Shown one piece after another: positions 26,635-34,612 of a stretch of 64,000 nucleotides of DNA (its first letter is position 1; the number at the start of each line of letters is the position of its first letter). Source of the stretch: Candidatus Poribacteria bacterium. GTDB lineage: Bacteria; Poribacteria; WGA-4E; WGA-3G. The stretch is from contig OY282374.1 in assembly GCA_958295815.1 (NCBI GenBank), positions 375,416 through 439,415 on the forward strand, given 5' to 3'. The translations under genes and the position numbers were made by a program. The notes beneath the pieces are model-generated. The model saw nothing but the letters and a program-made list of their open reading frames with translations. It searched no databases and was not told the DNA's origin.

Positions 26635-27150
26635 TCAATTATGACCACCACCTTCACCGTGTTCACCGCCACCTTCACCGCCACCTTCACCGTGTTCACC
26701 GCCACCTTCCGCACCGCTGCCGCCGACTTCAGGGTGGGCAGTCCACCTGTCAAAGGGTGGTCCCTCTGCAATAAGTTCAATCGGTATTTGGGCACCGGGT
26801 GCGAGGTCAACAGGCGTCGTTGGACCGAGCTCCACGCCGTTTGATAGATGAACTTCGACGCGAACTTGAGGTAAAATCGCATCGGTAGTATTTCTAACAG
26901 TCCCTTTAAAAGAGTTACCGGCTGCATCATAGGATAAAATCAGATGTGCTCCGTTTCGGACATTGTCGTATGTATCGGTAAGGGCGAGTTGGACTTTCGA
27001 TTCCTCGTCACTTTCTCCAGCAACGGCTGGATTCGTTGTAACGGGATTTTCTTCTCTCTCATCCGACACTTCATCGGTTCTTGAACATCCCATAACACTA
27101 ACTATCAATACAGAAGTGATTGCTATGAGGATTGCCAAATAATGATTCAT
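26635..27150 (-). CDS. Lipoprotein with Gly/Glu/His-rich tail, family member 3
   Basis: 171 aa from ATG 27150 (AAAAGGAG upstream). Signal peptide and lipobox LIVSVMGC (Cys22). Core domain similar to members 1, 2 and 4 but the most diverged (VQLALTDTYDNVRNGAHLIL, FKGTVRNTTDAI). The tail is a clear repeat, GGGEHGEGGGEGGGEHGEGG, ending in HN. Head-to-tail with member 2, 133 bases apart. Confidence 0.85.
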   Translation of the reverse strand: MNHYLAILIAITSVLIVSVMGCSRTDEVSDEREENPVTTNPAVAGESDEESKVQLALTDTYDNVRNGAHLILSYDAAGNSFKGTVRNTTDAILPQVRVEVHLSNGVELGPTTPVDLAPGAQIPIELIAEGPPFDRWTAHPEVGGSGAEGGGEHGEGGGEGGGEHGEGGGHN

Positions 27151-27249
27151 TGATGTGCTCCTTTTGATATATTGATATGCATTTCTCAAAATATGCGTTG
27201 CCCTAAAGTAATATTATTCATCTCAAATTTTCTAAAAATAGTTGATAGA

Positions 27250-27300
27250 AATGCTATGATATAGTCGTCATGGCAAAATCGGATACTATATCATAGCATT
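27250..27300. repeat. 16-bp perfect inverted repeat
   Basis: AATGCTATGATATAGT (27250-27265) and ACTATATCATAGCATT (27285-27300) are exact inverse copies with a 19-base spacer, 100 bases upstream of the lipoprotein gene at 26635-27150. There is no T-run, so a terminator is less likely than an operator or cruciform. Confidence 0.6.
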
Positions 27301-27425
27301 CTCACGGCAGCCTCGATCGGATGTTCCACTAACCTAAGTGTTACTGCCGTAAGACCTGTACTTCCTTGTTTGAAATCCGAAATAGTTTTCAAATTCACTG
27401 ACATCTGACCTCATTTCAATCTCGC

Positions 27426-27573
27426 AAAAGCAGGTTGTTTTGGGAGCATCGCACAACCTGAAAAGCGATCTATTGCTACTACAATGCTGCATTCCCGACG
27501 GACCGCTTAGCGAACGGACAAGGGAGCTGAAACTAGGAACGTACACTTATTCGTCCGTTAAATCAGCGTGCGG
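27426..27573. repeat. Structured repeat element, copy C
   Basis: GCAGGTTGT/ACAACCTG, AAAGCG with CGCTT, GACGGAC with GTCCGTT, and the conserved GTTAAATCAGCGTGCGGG end are all present. The two variable loops are longer than in B. It lies 88 bases after the stop of the lipoprotein gene at 27661-28194. Confidence 0.75.
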
Positions 27574-27660
27574 GTATATTCGTCATTATCGAAATATAGA
27601 TTTCGTCCGTATTCACAGTGTACTGATCAGCCAGTTTCTCAACACTAATCGTCATTGAGG

Positions 27661-28194
27661 TTAGGGATCCGGTGAAAAATCAAATGTATACGCTTGGGTC
27701 CAGACTGCCTTGGGGTCTTTACCCTCGGCTTTGAGAGTTTCAATCTGCTGCTGTGCCACCTTGATGACCTTTTGGTGTTTCTCCAAGACTTCTTTTGGCG
27801 CACCGTTGTCGGTGGCAATTTCGAGACATAATATCTCATAGGCAAGCAACTCCGAGAAACTCGCCCTTCCCGTGCTATCCATTTCATAGACCTTTTCCGC
27901 CCAAAGTTTAGACTTCGGGTGTCCTTTGTGGAGTAGGTATGCCGCAGCGTAGAGTTCACCGCGGGCACCGACTGGATCGTTGTGTTTTAACTTCGCATAG
28001 TTTTTGAAGTGTCCTGAGATTTCAGCAGCCGTTTTTTCTCTGGCATCGGCACACCCGAAAAATGCCACCACCATGCAGCAGAACAGCAAAACAGCAAAAA
28101 ATCGTAACTTAGCACCTTTTTTCACCCATTCCTGGGTGAGAATCTCCAAGTGTGCCGTAACACCCATAATAATAAGAGTGATAGAGGTGAACAT
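27661..28194 (-). CDS. Putative lipoprotein, paralogue of 7090-7584
   Basis: 177 aa from ATG 28194 (AAGGAT upstream). A long N-terminal region precedes the hydrophobic stretch FFAVLLFCCMVVAFFGC, where the lipobox Cys is near residue 48; an internal start would shorten it but none has a better ribosome site. Helical mature domain with GHPKS, TDNGAPKEVLEKHQKV and LKAEGKDPKAV, shared with the lipoprotein at 7090. Function unknown. Confidence 0.7.
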   Translation of the reverse strand: MFTSITLIIMGVTAHLEILTQEWVKKGAKLRFFAVLLFCCMVVAFFGCADAREKTAAEISGHFKNYAKLKHNDPVGARGELYAAAYLLHKGHPKSKLWAEKVYEMDSTGRASFSELLAYEILCLEIATDNGAPKEVLEKHQKVIKVAQQQIETLKAEGKDPKAVWTQAYTFDFSPDP

Positions 28195-28333
28195 ATTAGT
28201 ATCCTTCTAAATCCCTGAGATCAACGGCGATCTCCCTAATTTCTGTCTGTCCATAGTTTTTCTTACACATGTCATGTTTTCTGCAGAGGGTTTGTCCATT
28301 CTCACATGTGTTGTTGCCACATCTGATTATAAA

Positions 28334-29131
28334 CTAAGGAGTTTCCACAGGAGGCTCTAGATCGAACCTCACGATCTCTTGGGTATTGGCTAACCCAGAT
28401 ATTTCAATCTTTAACCCTGAAAATTCTGCTGACCCAACTGGATAAACGAAACGAATGCCTTGTTCGCTCTCGGAGTTGGTAAATATACTAAAGTCTTTTA
28501 TATCTCCATCCTCTATCTGTTTTTCATTAATCTTGATTGTTAATCCGCTATGAGCCAATTTTGTTGGCAAGTGGGATCGATCAGGATAGTATATCGTGAT
28601 AATCCACCCGTCGGTAGCCTCTGATGGATTGGTATTCCTCGGCGGGTGAGTTTCCTGTGGGTTGTTTATACCTGGCGTACCCTCGTCTCCATTATTATCA
28701 TTGCCGTTCCTGCCGTTATTATTCTGTTTGCTGGCACCATTACCGCCAGCTTCCGTTCCTCTCAATCCCTGCAGAATATCGGTGGTATCTATCAGTCTTT
28801 CTGCGCGCAAGATCGGTTCGTCTTCACGATAGAAGATATAAGTAAGTTTTTCTGGATAAATGTAAATAATAGGTGCCTTGCCAACGCCTATCAGATTTCT
28901 ATCTTCTGGAAAAAGGGTCATGCAAGCCGAATCAAGCGCATCGCGAATGCAGATAACATCTCCATCCTTTGAGATTGTATATCGGTCTATATCGTCCAAG
29001 GTTAACATTGATGAACCCAAAGGTGTCTCAGAGCAACCTGTTATGCTGAAAAGCATGAGCAGGATCGCACCGAGGATAAAACTGAACGATAAGCAGACCT
29101 CTCCCTTGACGTTGTAAAAATTAAATCTCAT
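28334..29131 (-). CDS. Putative lipoprotein with Asn/Gly-rich linker
   Basis: 265 aa from ATG 29131, directly behind GGAGGTAAC. A longer frame to 29278 runs through a MITE and is rejected. Signal peptide and lipobox LFSITGC (Cys28). An N-terminal domain of about 110 residues (IYIYPEKLTYIFYREDEPI) is followed by a low-complexity linker rich in Asn and Gly (NNNGRNGNDNNGDEG) and then a beta-rich C-terminal domain (GWIITIYYPDRSHLPTKLAH, VRFDLEPPVETP). No family recognised. Its leader shares the CCGGCAATC...CCTCCGTAG block with the selenoprotein-like gene at 34613-36148. Confidence 0.75.
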   Translation of the reverse strand: MRFNFYNVKGEVCLSFSFILGAILLMLFSITGCSETPLGSSMLTLDDIDRYTISKDGDVICIRDALDSACMTLFPEDRNLIGVGKAPIIYIYPEKLTYIFYREDEPILRAERLIDTTDILQGLRGTEAGGNGASKQNNNGRNGNDNNGDEGTPGINNPQETHPPRNTNPSEATDGWIITIYYPDRSHLPTKLAHSGLTIKINEKQIEDGDIKDFSIFTNSESEQGIRFVYPVGSAEFSGLKIEISGLANTQEIVRFDLEPPVETP

Positions 29132-29152
29132 CGTTACCTCCGTAGGTATACC

Positions 29153-29283
29153 GGCAATCTGCCAGACAGTAGCCGCGGATATGTCAAGCTCAAAATTACC
29201 TATCAATATTTTCGGGCTGGAGACCCCATGCTTTAGCGTATGGGAGCTATGACATCCGCTTTTCTTGCGATTTCTCACCTAGC
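29153..29283. repeat. Palindromic MITE-like element, copy 2
   Basis: Matches 25077-25204. Inverted ends GCGGATATGTCAAGCTC (about 29174) and GAGCTATGACATCCGC (about 29263). The interior hairpin around CCCATGCTTTAGCGTATGGG is similar to the IS605-end-like hairpins at 16182 and 32739. Confidence 0.65.
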
Positions 29284-29330
29284 CCACCTTTGCCAATGTT
29301 CTGAGTTTCTTTGAAGGCATTTGGGGAGTA
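29284..29330 (-). pseudogene. Fragment of C39-like lipoprotein paralogue
   Basis: The minus strand reads PNAFKETQNIGKGGL, matching RNAFKEPESIGRGGLDDF of the lipoprotein at 25190-25873. Only about 15 residues remain next to the MITE copy, the same junction as at the intact gene, so a block containing both was duplicated and then decayed. Confidence 0.5.
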
Positions 29331-29480
29331 CTTAGCAAAAAATAAAAATTTCCACCAAAGGTAGAAACAGACAAAATATTAAATCTGCTCCCATAGCACT
29401 CTTGGCGGTCAGCAATTAAGGTTCAAGATTGTTCCAGCAGCCGGTCGCATTTGAAGATTGCTTCCACTCTTATGGTTGTA

Positions 29481-29617
29481 AAGACAGGTTGTTTTCAAAA
29501 ACCCCGCACAACCTGCAAAGTGAAGTATGATTGAATCGTTGTCCCCGACAGACCGCTTGGCGAAACGACAATAACAGAAAGGTATAAACAATCGACGTCC
29601 GTTAAATCAGCGTGCGG
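29481..29617. repeat. Structured repeat element, copy D
   Basis: ACAGGTTGT/ACAACCTGC, AAAGTG with CGCTT (one U-G pair), GACAGAC with GTCCGTT (one mismatch), CCGCAC with GTGCGG. It begins 15 bases after the stop of the membrane protein gene at 29633, so it would lie in the 3' untranslated part of that transcript if made from the minus strand. Confidence 0.75.
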
Positions 29618-29632
29618 CATATGTGTGAACTT

Positions 29633-29851
29633 CTAATCCTCTGGATCTTGGGTGTATTTTTGACAAAACAGACGCAGCTGTCTCAACGTCTCGGTGAAGT
29701 TCGTGCGGTGAAAGATGATCTTTTTGAGTATCTCACGCAAGAGCCCGAGGACTTCAAAGAACCGTATTAGCACCAGCAGCAGTAGTAGCCCAACAACCGT
29801 GATGACACTGTATGTTATCAATGAGAGTATTTCTTGAAGGTTGTAGACCAT
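29633..29851 (-). CDS. Small single-span membrane protein (72 aa)
   Basis: From ATG 29851, chosen for GAAAGGAG seven bases upstream. Residues 9-33 form a transmembrane helix (ILSLITYSVITVVGLLLLLV), followed by a basic amphipathic tail (LLREILKKIIFHRTNFTETL). Follows the HTH gene at 29901 on the same strand. No family recognised. Confidence 0.6.
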   Translation of the reverse strand: MVYNLQEILSLITYSVITVVGLLLLLVLIRFFEVLGLLREILKKIIFHRTNFTETLRQLRLFCQKYTQDPED

Positions 29852-29900
29852 CAATCTCCTTTCAGATGCCAATAGATTGTTCTCCCTGGCTGAGAGTATG

Positions 29901-30161
29901 TCAACCATCGTTATTTTCATTGTGGGCGGCGTATTTTTTCAACGTCCGAATATCAATGCCTAACGATTCAGCAGCCTCGCGCTTGGTCGGATATTGCTCA
30001 AGACGTTTTTCGGCGACAGCCTGTAGAATCTGATTTTGATTCAGATCCTTTATATTTAGAGTATTGGGATCCTCAGCCTCAAATTGTGAGACTAAGGTTT
30101 TGAGTTTTTCCATAATCAACTGAAATTGACGTTTGTCAGTGAATTCTAAATCTTTGGACAT
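29901..30161 (-). CDS. Small Fis-type HTH protein
   Basis: 86 aa. The N-terminal 55 residues are helical and the C-terminal part (KREAAESLGIDIRTLKKYA) is a clear Fis/HTH_8 helix-turn-helix of the kind found at the end of NtrC-type activators, here free-standing. Probably a nucleoid or local regulator. A decayed copy of its HTH is at 8835-8922. Between a 109-aa ORF and a membrane protein gene, likely one transcript. Confidence 0.75.
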   Translation of the reverse strand: MSKDLEFTDKRQFQLIMEKLKTLVSQFEAEDPNTLNIKDLNQNQILQAVAEKRLEQYPTKREAAESLGIDIRTLKKYAAHNENNDG

Positions 30162-30168
30162 ATATTTT

Positions 30169-30498
30169 TTATTTCTTTCTCGCAGTGAATCTCAGATGCG
30201 GGTCTTCGCTAGCGTTGATTATCAACTGCTGGGCATTGGCGATTGCCCCATCAAGTTCTTGCCTTAAAGCGGCATGATTGTTTTCATAGACCGGACGCGA
30301 CAGACGACGACGGATTTCCATAATCCGCAACTTAAACTGGAAACTGGCCAAAGTATCTCGCAGACCATCGGCATCCCATTTCTCTAAATCGTAGTTGGCT
30401 ATGAAGCTTGCAGCCTCGATCTGTAATGCCATGTGGGACCTCGATAAGTACCTCTCCGAACACAGATTCAATAGCCAATGAGCCGTTTTATAATTCAT
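30169..30498 (-). CDS. Hypothetical helical protein (109 aa)
   Basis: Soluble helical protein (MNYKTAHWLLNLCSERYLSR, LRIMEIRRRLSRPVYENNHA). Stop lies 7 bases before the HTH gene start, so the two are probably cotranscribed; the pair could act together as regulator and partner. GGAAAGG precedes the ATG. No family recognised. Confidence 0.65.
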   Translation of the reverse strand: MNYKTAHWLLNLCSERYLSRSHMALQIEAASFIANYDLEKWDADGLRDTLASFQFKLRIMEIRRRLSRPVYENNHAALRQELDGAIANAQQLIINASEDPHLRFTARKK

Positions 30499-30661
30499 GC
30501 ACCTTTCCTCTTAAGCTGACTGTCCATCCGAGTCTCACCTCCCAAGTCCAACTACCAGATGATCTGTCTGTTGATAGAATAAATCGTTAGGGTAACATCT
30601 GCAGGTTTTCACAACTGATAGGGTATCCACGCCCTTGGGTTGCATGTCGGTTACCAGTGTA

Positions 30662-31405
30662 CTGCAAACTATAGTTATAATAGGTCAATTTTAATTATTA
30701 TTCAATAAAAAATATAAAAAAGTCTATATCTAACTTAAAATTATATAGAATTTTCAAGGAAAAAGCGAATTATGTCCATAAAAATTGCTGATTTTGCTTA
30801 AAAAGCACATAATACTTTAGAATTCTATCTGATTTTTCCGAGAAACGCCTCTTTCCAAACGCCGCGGGATCTTTAGCATCTACCATAACTCGCAGACCGC
30901 CAGCATAAGTCCGTATCCACCACTACTTCTATAATTCCCTAAAAACTCCGATTCGGTGCAGCAGCTTTTGTGGGATTCCCGACAATTTTTAAGTATGAAT
31001 AAAATGAGTAGGACCAAAACAGGGTAAATTCTTTGAGTGGACATTACCTTTTTTATAAAAAAGAGGATATACCCTACCTCGCATGAACTTAGGATTCATC
31101 AGTGTTTCAGGCACCTTGTCTTGAAAATATATTTGGATATCTCAGAAGTAACGATATAGATGCGGGTATGTTAGAGAGTGACACGGAACTTGCAAAAACA
31201 AATTGTCTCCTTTACGACTGATGGAATAAGAAGGGAACATAAATTCCGATCTGATGTGAAATATTTATCGGATAGGTCTTCCAAAAAACAGGTTAAATTG
31301 CAAAAGGTTTGATAGGATATTGTTATATTATCATTTTGATTTTCAAAAAATATGTCCAAACATAACTGGTGTATAAACCCTTATTGTTATTGACTTTATA
31401 TCAAT
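30662..31405. repeat. Conserved leader of duplicated unit, copy 2
   Basis: Counterpart of 11849-12592. The block from TTGTCTCCTTTAC through TTTATCGGATAGG is almost unchanged, while flanking parts have small indels that break the reading frame seen in copy 1. No gene recognised in 30499-31368. Confidence 0.7.
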
Positions 31406-32706
31406 TCCATACTTTCGTGCTTAACGAGAACATGAAAATACCCATACCTATATTGGACGCTGTCCGGTTGGAGATCTTGGATACGGGGACTATTGAAAGC
31501 ATTCGGGAATTCCCAACGGTTTGTCCGAATCCATACTGGACTTTTTGGCATCAACTCAAACGTTTTTTTGTACATTACACGAGGGATGCCGATGCACCGA
31601 TGAGATGGGAGAACGAAGTCCTACGATTCAGGGTACCACCGATACTCCATCCAAGCGTCAGACTCCTTTTGGTCACCTCCCCGGTTCTCTACGGCGAGCA
31701 TCTACGTCGGACGTTCTTGGATGAGGAAACTGAAATCCTTTCCACCGAGCCAAGGGCGCGGATGCCTGGAAATCGTGTTTTTCAGATTCGCACGGGTATT
31801 TATCCACGGAAGACAATTTTAGACCTCAACAACACTTGGGATATTCTCGGGGTGTCTGAAACGGGGCAGCACATTTTTTGGAAGATCCAAGCCGAAATTG
31901 AAAGAGATCCGGATATTAAGCATGGGATTATAACCCACGTTCACGCAATCGGACAGCTGAAGAATATAGCGAAAAATGAGAACATCTGTTTGTTGACATC
32001 TTTTCGAAATATCGAAGGATTGGAAACTGCTTTTCAAGAGGCAGAAGTCATCTGGATAGTTGGCATGCCGGAAGAGGGAGCACGCTCCATTCTGAATCGC
32101 ACGCAGATCTTGTTTGGAAACGACGAGGAGCCTCTTTCTTATGAAATGGAATCTGAGGCCTATCGCTACAAAGATGACCGCGTCCAAAGCGTTTATGAAA
32201 AAACGATCGCCCATATATTCACGCAGATTATAGAGCTGGCGCAGCTGCACCGTTTGGAAACCAACAAGAAAGTTATGTTGATTACGGGTTGGCGAATTCC
32301 GGAGATCACTGACAGACCTGAAACCCTTCTTTTTAACTGGGAAGATTTCGAGGTTGCTGGCGGCTTAGATAAACTTGCCGAGGCAATACAGACACGCCAA
32401 CGCTTTGAAAGAGAACGGGACAATCTAACGGCTGAATCCAGCAGAAAAGAGGTAGAGGCGATTCTCGGATGCTCCACAAGGCAGGCGAACCGAGTGTTGC
32501 AAAGACTGAGAGGCGGAAAAATCGTACGTGTCTCTTTCCGCGAGCAAATTCTCGCACTCCTCACCAATGGAGAGAAAACAACACCGGAACTCACCGCAGC
32601 AATTCAAGGACATCCAAAAGCAATAAATACAGAACTCACGCGCCTTGTAAACGCCGGTGAAATTGTAAAGGTGCGGCGGGGGGTGTATAGGCTGCCAGAA
32701 CTTTAA
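31369..32706 (+). pseudogene. 5'-truncated copy of the primase-like/helicase-like gene
   Basis: From about codon 13 the protein matches residues 704-1133 of the 12751-16152 product (VLNENMKIPIPILDAVRLEI, FQIRTGIYPRKTILDLNNTW, and the C-terminal KAINTELTRLVNAGEIVKV). About 2.3 kb holding the primase core, Walker-like region and Cys cluster is deleted; the junction is near 31405. The remaining 430 codons stay open without a stop, so either the deletion is recent or the C-terminal winged-helix part is still used. Confidence 0.75.
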
Positions 32707-32738
32707 AACGGGCTGCAGGCTATTAGTTTGACATACTC

Positions 32739-32780
32739 CCCACGCTAAAGCGTGGAGATGCTTAGAACGCCTCACTTCGC
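32739..32780. repeat. IS200/IS605-end-like hairpins, copy 2
   Basis: CTCCCCACGC-TAAA-GCGTGGAG followed by CTCACTTCGCGAG, the counterpart of 16182-16223 at the same place after the gene. Confidence 0.5.
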
Positions 32781-32861
32781 GAGATGGATTGTGGGATCAA
32801 CAATTGTAATGTCTCCTTTGTGCGTAGTAAATCATGTCTGCTTTCGGGAGCAATAGAAAAA

Positions 32862-32891
32862 TGCCCGATTCCAGAAGTTAGGAATCGGGCA
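32862..32891 (-). terminator. Rho-independent terminator of lipoprotein copy 4
   Basis: TGCCCGATTCC/GGAATCGGGCA stem with an 8-base loop and TTTTT on the minus strand (32857-32861), identical in stem to the terminator at 16309. Confidence 0.85.
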
Positions 32892-32960
32892 GATTCAAGG
32901 GTTTAGGAGAAGTTGTAAATGTTGGATTCTGTGTCTTAAACTTCCGATGTCAGTAAGGGC

Positions 32961-33452
32961 TTAATTACCGCCACCTTCAGCACCGCCTGCATGTTCGCCG
33001 CCACCTTCACCACCTTCACCTTCAGCACCTTCACCGCCGCTGCTACTCATGGGTCCGACTTCAGGGTGCGCTGTCCACCTGTCAAACGGCGGTCCCTCTG
33101 CAACGAGGACAATCGGTATCTGCTCACCAGGGGCAAGGTCAACTGGAGAAGTTGGACCGAGTTCAACGCCATTTGACAAGTGAACTTCGACACGAACTTG
33201 TGATAAGATTGCATTCGTAGTATTTTGGACAGTGCCTTCAAAGGAGTTAGTCGCTGCATCATAGGACATAATCAGATGCGCGCCATTTCGGACATTATCG
33301 TATGTATCGCTAAGAGAGAGTTGAACTGTTGACTCTTCGCTATCCGTTTCAGCAGTCATGGGATTTTCGTCTGTGGCATCCCTTGAACATCCGTAAATAC
33401 CTGCTATCAACACGATAGCAATTGCTGTGAGAATTCCGCAAAAATGATTCAT
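32961..33452 (-). CDS. Lipoprotein with Gly/Glu/His-rich tail, family member 4
   Basis: 163 aa, closest to member 1 (16408) along its whole length including signal peptide (MNHFCGILTAIAIVLIAGIY, then Cys20). The tail is shorter (EGAEGEGGEGGGEHAGGAEG). It is convergent to the truncated primase-like gene, as in unit 1, so the lipoprotein was duplicated together with that gene. Confidence 0.85.
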   Translation of the reverse strand: MNHFCGILTAIAIVLIAGIYGCSRDATDENPMTAETDSEESTVQLSLSDTYDNVRNGAHLIMSYDAATNSFEGTVQNTTNAILSQVRVEVHLSNGVELGPTSPVDLAPGEQIPIVLVAEGPPFDRWTAHPEVGPMSSSGGEGAEGEGGEGGGEHAGGAEGGGN

Positions 33453-33672
33453 TGGTGTGTTCCTTTCAATATATTGGTATACATTCCATTGTGCTGGGGC
33501 TTCACGTGATTATTTTCATCTCTCTAACGATTGTTCACCAGATATGTTTACACGAAACAGAAATGTTATTAATAATCTTAAGATAGATACTAAATTGTCC
33601 TACATACGCGATAGGAAAAGCAAATTGTGCTATTGCCTGTCAATCGTTGCTGCTATGTCTGCTTGTCTGCTG

Positions 33673-34008
33673 TCATTTGACATATGATGGATGTGTCAAA
33701 TGCTTGGTCTTCTCGATATAAGCCGGAGGGGTACCAACACGCGGGCGTGGATGAAAGCCGCTTGAGGGAATTATGGGAGTTTTGGCATAGCGAGGTTTTC
33801 CTAATATGTATCTAAGCGAATAAACAATAGCAATCCACCACATCAGCTCCGCAGCAAACCACAAAAATTGGTTGATATCGTGATCGGCATCATGTTCTGC
33901 TGCCATTTTTACCTCTCGTTGCCACGAAGAGCCTTCGTGTGGCAGCATAGCAAAGGATTGGCTGCAGATAAAGACTACCAGCAAAATAACAGGAAGGCTT
34001 TGGAACAT
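33673..34008 (-). CDS. Small exported/membrane protein (111 aa)
   Basis: A signal peptide (VILLVVFICSQSFA) and one more hydrophobic span (FLWFAAELMWWIAIVYSL) with acidic, His-rich sequence between them (AEHDADHDIN). A basic Pro-rich tail follows. Function unknown. The last codons border the right end of duplicated unit 2. Confidence 0.6.
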   Translation of the reverse strand: MFQSLPVILLVVFICSQSFAMLPHEGSSWQREVKMAAEHDADHDINQFLWFAAELMWWIAIVYSLRYILGKPRYAKTPIIPSSGFHPRPRVGTPPAYIEKTKHLTHPSYVK

Positions 34009-34194
34009 GGTTTATCTCCATTCATAAAAGCAGATTGTTTGTTGTGTTGTTTTCTCTAGTTACAATCCTATTTATTACTACCTTTGTGTGTTCATGTCTT
34101 ACCGATCTTCATCAAATCTCGCATGGTGGAAAAATGGCTGTCAGCTCGTAAAAGTGTTGCCTATAGTAAATCACATATTGGACGCGAGATAAAA

Positions 34195-34440
34195 TAACAC
34201 CTTGTTATCCTATTTTGACAACCTTCCCAGTTGCATCGTCATCTCGGAATCTGGAGAGGTTGTACCCGCGGAGTACGAGTTCGTACAATTTGTCTTGAGG
34301 TATCCTCGTCGTAGCACTTCGGGTATAAGGTCAATCAGTTCCTGTTCTTTTGTTTGGTCTTTCTCTCTGGGTTTCTGTGTATGGATTCGCCCAATAGCCG
34401 ATCTTTGATTCGCAAAAGTGTAACTTCATTTTCATAGTGT
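34195..34440 (-). pseudogene. Decayed coding remnant
   Basis: The minus strand gives protein-like stretches in shifting frames: VTLLRIKDRLLGESIHRNPE, then LIDLIPEVLRRGYLK, then LYELVLRGYNLSRFRDDDAT up to a stop. No start and two frame changes, so it is a remnant. I do not recognise the family. The rest of 34009-34612 shows nothing; 34025-34040 has a possible 5' stub of the structured repeat. Confidence 0.35.
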
Positions 34441-34612
34441 GTCCTTGAGGATTTATGTGTTCCACACTTGAAACCCTTTACATTTGTAACGTAACACGAC
34501 ACGTCCTAAATCGGTGTTGAGAAACTCCCAGTATACACCGGTGCCTGTTCCGGCACATCCACTGACGGAGGGAGATTTTTCTGTTCTCGTCGAGATAAAA
34601 TGTAATTATATT

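Noticed and set aside
28334..29278. Longer version of the lipoprotein gene starting at 29278
   Set aside because: The extra 49 codons come from the MITE copy, and a strong ribosome site with signal peptide supports the start at 29131.
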